Source: Microplitis mediator
Lineage: Eukaryota > Arthropoda > Insecta > Hymenoptera > Braconidae
DNA: 64,000 nucleotides
Assembly (NCBI RefSeq): GCF_029852145.1
Contig: NC_079970.1
Coordinates: forward strand, 4,092,001-4,156,000
Direction: 5' to 3'
The position numbers were made by a program, and so were the translations under genes. Under the pieces are notes generated by a model. That model did not search any database. It was not told where the DNA came from and saw nothing but the letters and a program-made list of their open reading frames with translations. Shown piece by piece: positions 26,433 to 40,100 of this stretch (position 1 is its first letter; every line of letters starts with the position of its first letter).

Positions 26433-28157
26433 CTTAAAATGAACTTGACGTACAAAAATTAATAATTAGACTACTAGATTTTTTTTATTCCGGACAAAGT
26501 TTGTGACATTACACTAGATTGGAATAATGTTGCATGTGGAATAGATTTAACTGACGATTTTGTTAAGATTTAAAAAAAAATTAATTCTGCGGACGACTTG
26601 TCAGTCGACTCGTGCAATAAAATTAATGCTTTGACAAAACATTAAGAGGTTGAATGAAAAAAATTTTAATTTTTTTACAAACTTTAATTAATTTTATAAA
26701 AAAAAAAAAGAAAATTGCCAAGACGATTTAAAATTTACATTAATTCATATAAATATTTTTTTTCTTTTCTAAATATTTTTTTGTACTAGTAATTTTTTTA
26801 GTACGCATTTTTACACATTACGCGAATGTTGCCGCGAATTACCAATTAATTAATTAGTATTTTTAAAAACAAAAATTAACTTTTTAAAAAAAAAAAACTA
26901 ATCAGTAAAAATTTATGATACATTTTTTTTTTTTTATTGCGCGATAGATTTATTAATTAATTAATAATATCAACAGTTAATTATACCGATAATTAATCAT
27001 TAAGTTTTTATCAATTATTATTATTTTTATTAACTTTTTTTTTAATGTTTTTTATTTGTATAAGAATTTGATTTTGTTATAAAAAATGTGGCAAAGTGAA
27101 GTCTTTTGAAAACTCTGACATAAAAAAAAAAAAAAAAATTAAGATAACGATGAATGCGAGCTGATTAAAATGTATTTTTAAAATATATTATAAAAAAATT
27201 ATACTTGTAAATTGTATAAATATTCGTAACGACATACGTTCTTCATTGATCAATTAATTATTTATTTAACTAATTAATTGATTAATAGTAGTTACGATTT
27301 AATAAGCTTTTCATATGTTACTCTTTTATTTTATACTTTTTATTATTATTATTATTATTATTATTTTCTTTTGTTTTTATTTTGTTCTTGAAGTAAATCA
27401 AATGTTTTACTTAGAGACTTGAAAAAAATGCGGGCATTTGGGTGAAGTCGTATCTGTATAAATAAAATTTATGTAATTATAAAAAATAATAATTAAGAAA
27501 ATCATAAAAATAATTATTTGGTATATTTTTAAAATTTTTTAAACAAAATTTACTTTAAACATTCGTGCCATGCAATAGCATTGTAATATATACTAACCAT
27601 TGCTCTGGTGTGCTTATGTTTTTTTTTTTATTTTTATTTTTTACATATTAATTAATTAATTAATTAATTAATTAATTGATTAATTGAAATTAAGAATAAT
27701 AAAATATTGATAAGAATGATTATTATAAAATAATGATAATTTTTTAAAATAAATTTGTTAGAATGTACGATAGATTAATTATAATTTTTAAAAATTAATT
27801 TTAAATCTCACTGATGTTTAAACTTGCAGTGAATTAAATTTTATTTTTCTGTAATGAGAAAAATAATTCAAGTGATGAAATGTAAAGAAATATTATCCGT
27901 TTTTTGTTGTTGTCAAAGTAACGGTAATGAAGAATTATAATAAATTTAGAAAATATAATCAAAATATATTATATATATATAAATATATATATATATATAG
28001 AAAAATATCACACTGGCATAATTTATGTTTTTATTAATCATTTTTCAATAAAACATTGAAAAAATAATTTGTATCTTAATATTATGAGAAATTATTTTTT
28101 TTTTTAGTTATTTTTTTTTTTTTAGTGACAGCAGAAGCCTCAGACATAATTTTAATG
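26433..28157. other. AT-rich intergenic region
   Basis: Very AT-rich, with homopolymer runs, an (ATTA)n tract at about 27643-27675, a (TTA)n tract near 27343-27364 and a (TA)n tract near 27966-27999. No gene recognised. Confidence 0.55.
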
Positions 28158-28360
28158 AATGTGAGTGTAGCAGACATCAGACAAATTTAAAATTATAAAT
28201 AAATAGAGTAAATAATTAATACAATAAAATTCAAATAAAATGCGTTTATTAATTTCAGTTTTTTGAATACGCATTTTTTTCAAATTTAATTTTTTAAATT
28301 ATTTACTCTATTTATTTATAATTTTAAATTTGTCTGATGTCTGCTACATTCACACTCATA
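28158..28360. repeat. long near-perfect inverted repeat (~55-bp arms)
   Basis: Left arm from about 28162 to 28217 (includes gcagacatcagacaaattta) and right arm from about 28297 to 28354 (includes taaatttgtctgatgtctgc). They pair over some 55 bp with a single mismatch and a loop of about 80 bp. It could be a small foldback element. It lies about 600 bp upstream of Caprin. Confidence 0.75.
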
Positions 28361-28439
28361 TAATTTTATTATTTTTAAATAAACAAATGTAATTTAAACC
28401 GACAATAACTTTTTAAAAATCCTTACGAAGGATTCAAAA

Positions 28440-28930
28440 TTTTTTTTTGCAAAATATCACTGCGCATGCGTCGATTGCAGTTTCGACTTTTCAGATCTCG
28501 ACTTCAACTTCGTCACTTTCCGTTCCCCCACTCTTCACTTCAATAATAAAATCATTTTTAAAATTTCCCGCCATTCAAATTTTCAACCAGAAACCGTAGA
28601 ACAGACATCTAATTTTTCATTCAAAATTTAAAATTTAAAATTTAAAATTCAAAATTTAAATGTACCATTGAATTTTGAAATAATAAACAAAAATGATTGA
28701 TAATAATTACAAATTAATAATATAAATAAAAAAAAACTGTCGCGTGAGGTAGATAGTGTTAAAACTTAAATAAAACATGCGCATGCGCACTGGCTAGTAA
28801 ACTTTTCTCGAAGCTAGGCTAGTTTCCTCCCCCTCGGGCTCGGCGCGGCTCTCCTTATAACGAAACCCAGAAAGCAGCTTCACTGGTTACTGTTACTGCC
28901 ATTCCAGTTCGCGTTTGTTGCCCGTGAAGG
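28440..28930 (+). promoter_or_regulatory. Caprin promoter region with NRF-1-like palindromes
   Basis: Two copies of the palindromic core tgcgcatgcg occur, at 28461-28470 and within catgcgcatgcgcac at 28776-28790. Both match the NRF-1/Ewg consensus (YGCGCAYGCGCR). A ttcccgcc word at about 28564 resembles an E2F half site. This is a typical housekeeping-promoter arrangement; the transcription start is not resolved. Confidence 0.5.
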
Positions 28931-29550
28931 ATGCCTTCTGCCAACCCTAAACTAGAGAAACAGGCCTCCACGGAGGCCACTGATCCGATTCGCCAAGCCA
29001 TCACCGTAATCGAGCACAAGATAAGAAATTTAGAAAAACGCAAGGTACGTTTTTTTTTTTCTTACTATTGCATCAATTTATAATTATAAAATACTCATTA
29101 AATATCCGGTAATGATCAAACGCGCATCTGTCACTCGCCGCTTCCTCGCCATCACCGACGCCATGTTTTTTTTTTTCAGTCGGTGCGCCATGTGCTCATC
29201 CAATGAACAAATCATTATTTACTGATTCTTCTCAAAATACTAATGCCCCGATGATCAGCAATTGTTCTGCTAATGACTCTCTATTATTGACAACCATTTT
29301 AATCCCCATTGTTTCCTTACTATTCACGATAACAATTAACAAACCAGGCGTCTAATGAGAATTTTATCGTGTCATGGCGGCCCCCTGGCCAAATTCCTAC
29401 TTCCATTTACGTCGTCTTTTATTTCTTATTTTATCTTAACATTTATCAATTTTGCGCTCCTTCGCTGACTAGTTCATTATTTTTATGCATCGAAATTTTT
29501 ACGTCATCTTTTAATTATCAGCGACGCGCTTTTGTTTCCCTTTTTTTTTA

Positions 29551-29598
<48 letters not shown>

Positions 29599-32581
29599 TA
29601 TATTAATAATTAACCAGTGGGAATTTTTTTGCTATACTATCTGCGGGATTAGCGATAGCTATTGTTGTAAATAATAAACCATCAAAACGGCATGTCCATG
29701 ATTTATATTATCAGTTTTTTTCTCCATTGACCGAGTACAAAAAAAAAAACACAATGCTAAGAATGCTGTTGCTTTGGTTGTAGTATAGTATATTTAAATT
29801 TTCCGGGAATTTCAGAGAGTAAAAATTATTTTAGCTATCGCTTTTATTGCTGAAGTATAGAGGGATTATCTCTCTCTCTTTTTTTTTTTTTACTTTTTTC
29901 TACTTTTTTTTTTCCTCTTTCATGACGTGGTTGTGCTGAAGTCGATCATTTTCTACTATTTTCTGATGCAATTGTATTAATTTTATGTTGTACTGTTACT
30001 AGGGTAAGCTCGAGTCGTATAAAGACCTCCAGAAAAATGGAAAGGAGTTGAATCATGACCAAAAAACGGCAGTCGCCAAGTACGACGAGGTGTTACAGAC
30101 GTTGGAGATCACTCGTGAGCTGTACAAGCAGATCGTCGGTATCTCCAATGACTTTGCTAAGCAACAAAAAAAGCAGGCGAGAAAGGAAGCATTGGAAAGG
30201 ATGCAGCAGGACACTGCCAAGGTGTTTATTTGATATTTTTTACTTTTTTTTTACGTGATTTGGATTAACAGTAGTGCGGTTTGAATCTTAGAAAAGGCTT
30301 TGATTATCTGATACTATCAAAGAGACCAAAGATTCAGAGATCATGAGATTCACAATTGCCTCGAGCAATCCTCTGGTTGCTCGATTTCCCAAGTGAATAC
30401 ATTGAGCTTTAATTTATATTTATTTTTTTTTACTTAAATATTTAAATCACCAGGTTCGCGAAGTCCTGCTGATCCAAGACGTGCTGATAAACATCGGCGG
30501 AGAAGTTGTTCGTGAGGATTTTCTCGCTGGTGCAAATGGTGCGGCCAAGTTGACGCAAGATGACCTGAAGTACTTGGACGATTTTTACAACGAAGTCACG
30601 ATGAAGCGCCAGCCTGAGTCCGGTGAGCCAGCGTTTGCTCAGCAGCTGCAAAAAGCCGCTGAACATTACATGGGAATTCTCGAGGGCAAACAACGCGAGG
30701 TTGTCGGCACTACGTACTCGAGGCTCAAGGAAATAATCACCTCCGTCAACTCCTGTGGTTACTTCGATCAAGTCCAGATTCAAGAGACTGAAGTCATTAC
30801 CACTGAAGTTGTAAGTATTTGTCAATATTATTATTATTATCATTATTTATTTGTCTCAAGTGTATTTGCACATGTTATTTTTATGATTTTTTACAATTAC
30901 CCTCTTCCTTAGAAATAGATAATAGAGTTGCTTTGATAGAATATATGAGAGATAGAGTGTAGCTAATGATATAATTTTTGCATTAATTAAAGGCTCTTGA
31001 TGCACCAGTAGAAGTTACCACTGGTGATGGTAAAGGTGTTGTCGAGCAGCCGTCGGAAGAATACAATAATTCCGGCGAGGTAACAATCATTCCACCCCCG
31101 GAGTCAATGATTCCAATGCCCAATTTTCCTGTACGAGTTGCACCGGTCGCTGTTGTTACCGGTGCAGCGCCAGTAGCTGGTCCGATAACAGTAGTTGCTG
31201 CACCGCAGGCTGTACCAGCACCGCACCCAACAGCACCTGTTGAAACAGCGTACTACGCAAATGCGGCTGGTTATGTCCCGCAACCCCAGCCAGCTCAGCA
31301 GCCACAGCCGCAACAACAAACACCGCCACGCATCAATGACGTTATTGGAACACCAAATTTCTTCTTTCTGCAGGAGTCTGAGCTCGACCAACCGGATGTT
31401 GCTGCTGGCCAGGCACCACCACCTACCATTGTACAACACATTCCTCCACCAGCGGTAAATGCGCCGATTCCAACTCAAACTTTCACCAACCAAAACTTCA
31501 CCGGTACACCTGTTCAAGTCCCACAGCAAGTTATTTATCAGCATCCGCCGCAGGAAATGTCACACATTCCTGGATTCGCGAATCCTAATCCTCCACCACC
31601 TATACCAATGCCACCATCGCATCAGCAGCAAAATATCCAGTACAGTCCTCAGCATCCTGCTGGACAATTCCAACCTCCTGCTGGACAGCAGGCAGTTCAA
31701 CCAACACAGAACTTTGATCAACAGGAAACGCAACAACAGCCAGAGGTACTTTAGCAGTTTATTATTATTTTTTTTTTTCCATCAAATCATTGTGAGAAAA
31801 AAGTTAAGATAAATATTTATTTTTTATTAGGAAAAGAATGAGCAGCATGTTGAAGAACCAGAAGTAGCTCCCGCAGAAGCTGATTCTTCAAACGAACCAG
31901 TTAATTGGTGTCAAATGGCCGATGCTCCCATGGACGAGTGGTCGTCAAACGAAAACGCCCAGCAGTCTGAACACTCAGACCACCAGCAGTCGCAGCAAGC
32001 TTGGGGTGAACAGCGAAGTAGTGGCTACCGAGGCCGCGGTGGACGACGTGGTAACTCCAATGGTTACAATGGCAGAGGCAGGGGTGGCGGTAATTACCAG
32101 CAGAATGGACGCGGAGGAGGACAAGGTAATGCCTCAAGTAAATAATTCTACCTATCTATTAACTTTTAATCTTCATGCTATTGTCTCCTTCTGAATCGAT
32201 ATAATCTCTGTTCAAGTCCTCGATAAAATAATTGAATTATTTTTTATTCTAAATGCAATATATTTAAAATTTGCTGACACTAAAATAATATAATTTTTTT
32301 TGTCTGTAGGTTCGTATTATCGAAATGACAACAGCAATTACCAGAACGGTTATCAGCCGCGTAATTACAACAATGATGGCGGTAACTCAAATTATAATGG
32401 CAACTTCAAACGCGGAGGTGGCGGTGGCAGCGGCGGTGGTGGACCGCGCACCAATTCCAGGGGAGGAGACAGACCTGGAATCGATAGAGGTGGACGTGGT
32501 GGACAATTCCGTGGCGGTCAGCGAGGCGGAAATCGCGGTGGTGGTTACGTACCACGTGGCAAACCACAAACGCAACAATAA
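28931..32581 (+). CDS. Capr: Caprin (cytoplasmic RNA-granule protein, caprin-1 family)
   Basis: Six exons join in phase: 28931-29044, 30003-30221, 30454-30810, 30993-31745, 31831-32137 and 32310-32581, giving 673 aa. Caprin binds mRNA in translational-control and stress granules with FMRP and, in vertebrates, G3BP. The start is ATG in MPSANPKLEKQ. Residues 15-230 match the caprin helical homology region: ITVIEHKIRNLEKRKGKLES, LNHDQKTAVAKYDEVLQTLE, YLDDFYNEVTMKR, and GTTYSRLKEIITSVNSCGYF. Then comes a Pro/Gln-rich linker containing the short conserved GTPNFFFLQESELD motif (caprin C-terminal motif), VNWCQMADAPMDEW, and a C-terminal RGG/Tyr/Gly region of about 120 residues ending YVPRGKPQTQQ. 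If the last intron is retained, a stop at 32143-32145 would remove the final RGG exon. Confidence 0.95.
29552..29590. repeat. (TTTA)n-(TA)n microsatellite in Caprin intron 1
   Basis: tttatttatttatttatata tract followed by pure TA repeats in the 958-bp first intron. No exon seen in this intron. Confidence 0.8.
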
Positions 32582-34130
32582 TAATCTGGCGATCTACGAG
32601 ATTTATAAAAATAACCATCGATTCACATAAAATGCAATTTTAATAACGTTCTGATTAAGATTATCAGTTCGATAATTCATTGACTGGGATTTTTAAAAAA
32701 ATTATAACGAGAAGCAACGAAAAAAAAAAAATCATTAGTTACTATATTTTTTTTTTATTGATCCACGTAGTAGGATAAGTTTAATTTACTTTATAATTGA
32801 TAAATATATAAATATAAATAAATATTAATTTGTTTTTTTTCGTCGTTTCTCGTTTTGACAGTTTACTGAAATCCTGTTGATAATAATTTTTAAATGAATT
32901 ATTGAATAATTACGCTTAAGAAATAACATTTTTAAAACCTGCGTCTCGTAAATTGTGTAATCGGAATTATCATTGATACCAACAATTTAACTTTTAATAA
33001 TTAAAACCGAATAAGAAATAACGCGTATTATACTCATCGTATAAAAAAAAAAAAAAGAAAATGGTAATAATTGAAAGATGAAGAGTTAAATTAATAATAA
33101 GTAAAACATTGCTAGTGTAAAATATAAAGATGACGATGTCCAGCGATGTTGATCAGGAAAAAAAAAATTAATAAATAATTAAATAAGTATAAAATAATAA
33201 TAATAACAAACTGAAAACACCACGCAAGTATTAATGTGTTGTGCTAGAAGGCAGTTTTCACAGGGCAACAACTAATGATTGAAAAATATTAGTAAAAAAA
33301 AAAAGTAATAAAGTAATTTTATTAAAAAAAAAAAAAAATTAAAAAAAAATACGAAAAAGTTAAAAAAAATAAAATAAAATAATAACTTGTACACGCATTT
33401 ATAAGATTTCACGACGTAACTCTCATGTACGAATGTTAGAATTTAAAAAATAAGACCGTCGTACTAGAGACATAAATGTACATCGATAAAAAAAAGGTGA
33501 TTAGAGGCGCAGGCTACGCGAATATCCCTCCGTCATGCGATTACCTGGTAATATTTTTTAATTATACAAGTATCCCAACTATTGATATTTTGAAATGATA
33601 ATAAGACGACGAATAAACGTCATCAGTTTTTATAAAAAAAAATTGTAGATCATTGTCTGCAAGCTTTTAGATTTGCGAACTTTGATTGTTTTTAAATTTA
33701 AAAAATATGCCCAGGTCGCGAATTTATCTAGATTAGGGATTTTTGCAGTGCGATCAGCTGCGATTCATACCTGACTTTTCCTTTAATTATTATTATTATT
33801 ATTAATATTATTATTATTATTATATTAATTATTAAAAGACACGTTGTTTATGAAATAAAAAAAAAATAAAAATGAAAAAACAGAAACCAAATTCGTTTTT
33901 ATTATTTATTTTTATTTATTCTTTCATACTTTTTTTTGTTTGTAATGAATCTTACCTCAGAAAAATTATGGGCGGATGTCTGTGACACAGATCCCGATGA
34001 TAATGATAATTAAATTTGTCTTTTTTGCGGCATAAATCTTGAAACTCCTGTAAAAAAATTTATTTTTCAGATCCATTATTAATCGTAATTATCAATGAAT
34101 TTATAGTATATAGTAAAATTTTATCCTAAA
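32582..34130. other. Caprin 3' UTR and AT-rich downstream flank
   Basis: Several AATAAA/ATAAATAAA signals (for example near 32815) and long A/T runs. No second gene or RNA recognised. Confidence 0.5.
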
Positions 34131-35110
34131 CTTGACAGCACATTTCAGTCAATGTGTAGTCAAATTGAGGATAACATTTGACTATCCAACTATTGGCTTC
34201 AATCTTCCCAAAAAGTTGGCGACAATCTGAGTCCTTAATATGACAACTTGACAGGGAAAGTTCCCTCAACTTGGCGATAAGTTGACATCAACAAGTTTAC
34301 GTAAATTTGCGGGCGAAATTGTGCTTATCTGTGATAAATAAATATTTGATTGCCGGTAGTAAAGTTTTCTTTGTAAATTTAAATAAGTATACCTTGATGC
34401 CACCTTGTCCACAAGTTAACTATACAAGCTACTGCCGTATTCTAAAGCTAACTTGAAGAAAAGTGTTGGAGAGAAAGCAGTTACCTTTCAGTTGACAGTA
34501 AATTGTCTGTAACTTGAATTCAATTTGACTACAAGTGTTACTGTCAGACAATGACGTTAAGTTGATTTAGAGTTTTACTTCAAATTGACGGCAAGTTCTG
34601 TCAAATAACATTCAGATGACAGCAGTTGATTTGCATCAACTTGCACGCATGTATTATTCAGCCGAGGCTTGCCAGAAACTTTTTGTTGAGTAAACCGGAG
34701 ATGCTTCACTGCAGAACTTGCTAAGCAATTATATTTAGAGTGTCGCTATCAGGGTGATAGCCAAGTTGGCGAGAAACTAGCGTCAAATTAACAGCCGCAA
34801 CTAGTCGCCAAGTTGACCGCAAAAGACCGTATTTCCAAAGTTGATAGACACTTTCTGAGAAAGTTGGTGGCAAAAGTTGGAAATCCATAAGTTGACGGAA
34901 AGCTGCCTTCAATTTTCTCAAAAAATCTGGAATCTGAAGTCAACTTTACAGCAAAAGTTTAAGAGCAAAAAGTTGCGGTTAGATTGTCTGTAACTTTAAT
35001 TCAATTTGACTTCAAATGTTACTGTCAGATAATGACGTTAAGTTGATTTAAAGTTTTACTTCAAATTGATGGCAAGTTCTGTCAAATTACATTCAGTTTA
35101 CGGCCGCAGA
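34130..35110. repeat. degenerate aaGTTGAC-word repeat region with a 113-bp direct duplication
   Basis: Nearly 1 kb dominated by variants of agttgac / caacttg on both strands. Within it 34503-34615 and 34984-35096 are about 90 percent alike and lie 481 bp apart; both run from ttgtctgtaactt to cattcag. It is less AT-rich than its surroundings and has no coding frame. Identity unknown. Confidence 0.75.
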
Positions 35111-36150
35111 TTTACATCAACTTGATGAGCAAGGTGTGGCTATCGTATGTGCATTTATTATCATCCAATAGTTCAGAAGACATTGCCTGTATCAACTTTT
35201 TATTATTAACAAATAACAGTATGAAAATCTGAACACTGATCGATATTTTTAAAATAAAGATAAAAAGTAAATCTTATTGTTCATGTTAATTTTTCGAAGA
35301 AAAATTCCATTTCACAATCTAATTTATGTCATAAAAATGATTATTCACAACTAAAATTTATTGAAAAAAAATATATAATAAAAAATTTATTAATTATAAA
35401 TAAATGTTATTTTGTTATTTCAGGCATAATTTAAATTTATAAATTAAAATAAATAATTCGGCTTTAACATTAATTTATTTATTGACAAAATCAATATAAA
35501 TGGGACTAAGTATTTTAAAGTCAATATTATTTGCACGTGATTAAATTTTTGAAACATATAAATAAGCTGGTAAATCGTAAAATTATTGCACGCCGTCAGT
35601 TTTCAGACTAACACAGAATATTTGATGATTGTTTAGGTAACCTACCGAAATTATCATATTAATTTTTTAAGTAAATTAATTATCGTATTTAGACCATAAA
35701 TTTTAATTTTAATTATAAAAAAAAACATATACATATATATTTTTTTTTAATTGATATCATGGAGTAAAAATAAAAACGATTAAAGAAAAAAATGTTATTT
35801 TCATAATCAAAAATAAAATAAAACACAGGTGAAGTAGGCTGTACACACGTGGGAGTCCTTCCGTTTTGAGAATCATAAAACGCAGGTGCATGTTCACAAT
35901 ACACAATGCGTCACGGTATTGTCGCGGGCGGTAAACCGTCGTTTCAGATTTCCGTTATACACAAAACTAATTGTTATTCTTCACTAAAACAATGAAAGAG
36001 AAAAAAAATCCCATCGAATTTTAAATTTTCCTTTAATAGTTTCCTCAATCAATTTTATAAATCCGCGCCAACATGAAAAGCATAAACACGCAATTTAAAA
36101 CCTTCCTCAATAAAAAAAAAATCCTACATGTCGCAATGTCTTAAGTACTT

Positions 36151-36763
36151 TACACAGTAAAAAACAAATCGTCAAAGTGTAAAAAAAAAGCGTGTGTTAA
36201 AATTCTGAGTGTTGAATTTTAACACACGCTTGTTGAAGTTTAACACTTTTGGGTGTCAATTTAATACCCATAATTTATTTGGTTACATGACTAAATAACT
36301 AATTCAAAATATCTGACGACAAAAGATTTAATGACAAAATATTTTAATCAACGATCATCGTTTTTGGTTTTAGATCAGGTTTTAATTCTATTATGGTACA
36401 AGATATTTTTGGATTAGATCTAATTTCTTAGATATTTTGATGTTAGATATTTAGGGTCAAATATTTAGTCGTGACACCATTTATTTTTTTTGAACTGTCG
36501 CAAACGATTGATTTTTTAACACACAAAAATTTTTTGTTATACGAAGATAACACTTTTTATACGTTACTGTCAAATCAACACACAAAATATGTTAAAAATA
36601 ATCTCGACCATCAAAAGAATTCTTGCAAAATTTTTTACTGATAACATGTACGGGTATAAATTTTTTAACACTCACGATGTTAAAATAACATATAAATTAG
36701 TGTAAAACGCTCGTTTCACACACGATGAGTGTTGATTTTGACGAATCCTTTTTTTACTGTGTA
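36151..36763. mobile_element. MITE-like element with TACACAGTAAAAAA ends
   Basis: Left end tacacagtaaaaaacaaatc; right end in reverse complement tacacagtaaaaaaaggatt. Inner words such as gtgttaaaa and ttttaacac alternate across the element, giving a foldback structure. No coding capacity. The termini resemble, but differ from, those of the element at 52102-52795. Confidence 0.65.
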
Positions 36764-37160
36764 TACTTCAATGAATGTTAAATTGAGAGTAATAATTAAA
36801 AAGTTTTATTTTCAAATAAAATACCATTTTTGGGTTTTAAAAAATCAATCGATTGAAGCTGGTAAAGTACAATAATAACATTGTGTTGAATTAACACTCG
36901 CAAGTGTTGAAAGTTCAAAATTTGAATTTTTAACACTTTGACGAATTCTTTTTTACTGTGTATACTTCAAAGGATGTTAAATTGAGAGTAACAATTAAAA
37001 AGTTTTATTTTCAAATAAAATACCATTTTTGGGTGTTAAAAAATCAATCGATTGAAGCTGATAAAGTACAATAATAACATTGTGTTGAATTAACACTCGC
37101 AAGTGTTGAAAATTCAAAATTTGAATTTTTAACATTTTGACGAATTCTTTTTTACTGTGT
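36761..37160. repeat. 199-bp tandem duplication of an element's right end
   Basis: gtatacttca at 36761 recurs at 36960, and the two 199-bp units are nearly identical through cttttttactgtgta. Each unit ends with the same terminal word as the 36151-36763 element, so the right terminus is present three times (about 36740, 36939 and 37138). Confidence 0.85.
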
Positions 37161-40100
37161 AAGAAGTGAATGAATAAGCCTTAAAGAAATTAATTACAAC
37201 AATGAAACCCAAGAAATTAACGTGTCTAACCGCACGTGAGTAATCGCCTCAAGGAATTCGTTAAATTCGATAGCTCTCGATAAGGTCTCACCTGAGCGCC
37301 CATCAACTTAAATAATAATGCCCAGTCTAGTGTCTTTTAAACCAACTATTACATTTCTTATATTTAATATTTAATGTCCATATGGCCTTCGTGCCCCCAG
37401 CATGGAACTAATGGGTCTCTATTACATCTTTATTTTTTTTTTAATATACCCATAAAGAAGAACCCACGGCCTGTGTTAATAAGCACAAGACATTTTCACT
37501 TCAACTGTTACCGTATTTTGTAATTTATTATTATTATTTATAACATAAACTCTAGACTAGTGGTCTAGAGACTTCGACCCCCGTGCAATTTCTTCGGTTC
37601 ATCCTTTAGGGTTTTTTTTTAATTGGCACAGACATTGCTTACTAGCCGTAAATCCCCCCAACGTTGAGCTAATCGAGCATACAATTCCGTTGTTAAGATA
37701 TTTTATACATTTATTTTTAATCATCATCAAAATTTTTCGGTTTTACCAACGGTATATAGATCATTTTTTTTTTTTCACATCATAATTATAATTATTGTCG
37801 TGACCCATGACCCAAACTGACGAGGTAAATTTGAAATATTTTTAAATTCTAATGTACAAAGGTGGGAATTTTTTATTACGTCAAGACAATTATGGTTAAG
37901 TTTAAGTGTTAGACACCCTTGTACTCATGTAATACAAGTGCAGACTTTTACGGGGCATAAATTTGGACGGTTATTCTTATTCGTTTCAGTTATTATTATT
38001 TTTATTATTGTATTATTGTGCAAGAACAAAAAGGAAGTGTAGTTATTTTTTTAATGCTTGCAGGTGAAGTTTTTGCTTCGTTTCTTTTAAATAATTGTAC
38101 GTTTTTTTTTTTTAAATTAACTGAATTTATTGAATTATCTATCGAAAAATAAAATTTGCGATCCGTAAATCATTTTTTGACGTATCGGGCGCGAGGAAAT
38201 GTCAGTGAAATCAGTGAAGAAATCTTTTTTTTAAACCTACCGTAAATATATGATGTATAAATATAAATATGTATGCACTTTAAGTGCTTATGCTAATTGT
38301 TCTCTTAACTTCTTTGAGTTTTCAGACTCGATAAATGTAAAAATAAAATAAAGACCGAGTTAACACTCGAGTAATTGTAGACGCGAGAAATTACATGTTA
38401 ATTTCGTTAAATAAATTAAAAAAATATATTTTCTTTCTTACTGCGTTAATTTAATTGTTTTTAAAAAATTAGTAATTTAATTAAAATTTCTGATCGTAAT
38501 TAATTATTTAGTTAATTATTTATTATATATTCAATTGAAAAAAAAAATATGGTTTTTTTCTGTTGTTTATTTTTTGTATGTTTGTTTAAATGCGATAATG
38601 TGCAATTGATAAAATAAGAAAACAATAATCAAGATAAAAAATATGTGCTGCGGAAAAAAAGAGAATGAAAAAGATAAAAAAACGTAATAATCTGTTGCAT
38701 TAGCATTTCACGGAGTGGTTATTTTGAGAATATATAAATATCTTTTCGTGGGACTTATTTAATTTTTGTTTCCGGGGGTTGTTTTAAATTTTATGTTGCC
38801 AACTTAGTGCACAACATATATATATAAATAAATATAGATAGTAAAAGAAAGGAAAAGGAAGAATGCTCGACTACACACAGGACAAAATGATATTTTATAT
38901 ATATATTATGATATTACCATATTTATTATGATTATTTTTATTTTTATTGGGGTAACCGTATTTTTGATTTCAACCCTTGTTTCAATTTGCCCGGTGAGTC
39001 TGCTAAATTCACTAAACCGTGCCACCCCCTGGTGTCTTTACGGTCACGGTAAAACCACATCCGTGAATATTAACATCCCAATCACCGCAATTTTCGTATT
39101 TCATACTAAAAATTCCCCCTCTACAAAATGAATTGTATAAACACAAACTGAAGAATCAAAATTCAGCCTTTTTAAAATAATAATTAATTCAAATTTATTT
39201 TTCGGGGGCTTGTCACCGGATTTACTTACACATGCCTTATAATTATATTTTAAAAACAGTAACTAATTAAATAAGTGACATTTCCTTGCAGGTGGAGATA
39301 ATAAATATGATTAAAGAAAAGCCAAATAAATTTTTCCGAATAAAAAATAAAATTTTAAAACATGTGATTATTTAATTTATTTAAAATGCAAACCTTGAAA
39401 TATATCCGACATATTATGATAAATGTGTCTGTGTTATTATTTATGTCCAAGAGTTTCAGTATAAAATATATATATATATATATACACACATGCACATACA
39501 CATGTATGTACACATACATGTATATATATAAGCTACAATATTCGTTACGGAAGTTTTTGTTTAACAATAAACGAACTGATGATAAATAATACCTGCAGCA
39601 ATTAATCGCTCACTGCAGACAGTTATATATAAATATGTATAAAATAATAATAACAATAATAATAACAACTAAAGGATTAAATATAGTGATGATTAATAAA
39701 AAAAAATTTGAAAGAAATAATATTATTAATAAATTATCGGTTGTTTTATTAGTGAGTCAAATAATATCACGAGACTCTGGTGACATTGGATAATATTTTT
39801 TGGAAACCGGATATCTGCGATCTGTCGATCGGTGGGTGCAACGATGTATGCCCTATAACGGTAATACGTTAGTTCGGCTCTACACTATTTTTTAGTATAT
39901 ATATATATATATATATATAGTTATATACTGAGATGAAAGTGTATGTAAAGAGTACGAAGAGCAGATGACACTATGAGAAATTTGACACGATCCATCTTTC
40001 GTCGTCACGAGTGACGTATGGTGTCCTCTCAAATAACCAAAAACAAGGGAAAGTTGATCGTTATAATAAAGCATCAATATCTTTTTGTTTTTTAAATTTT

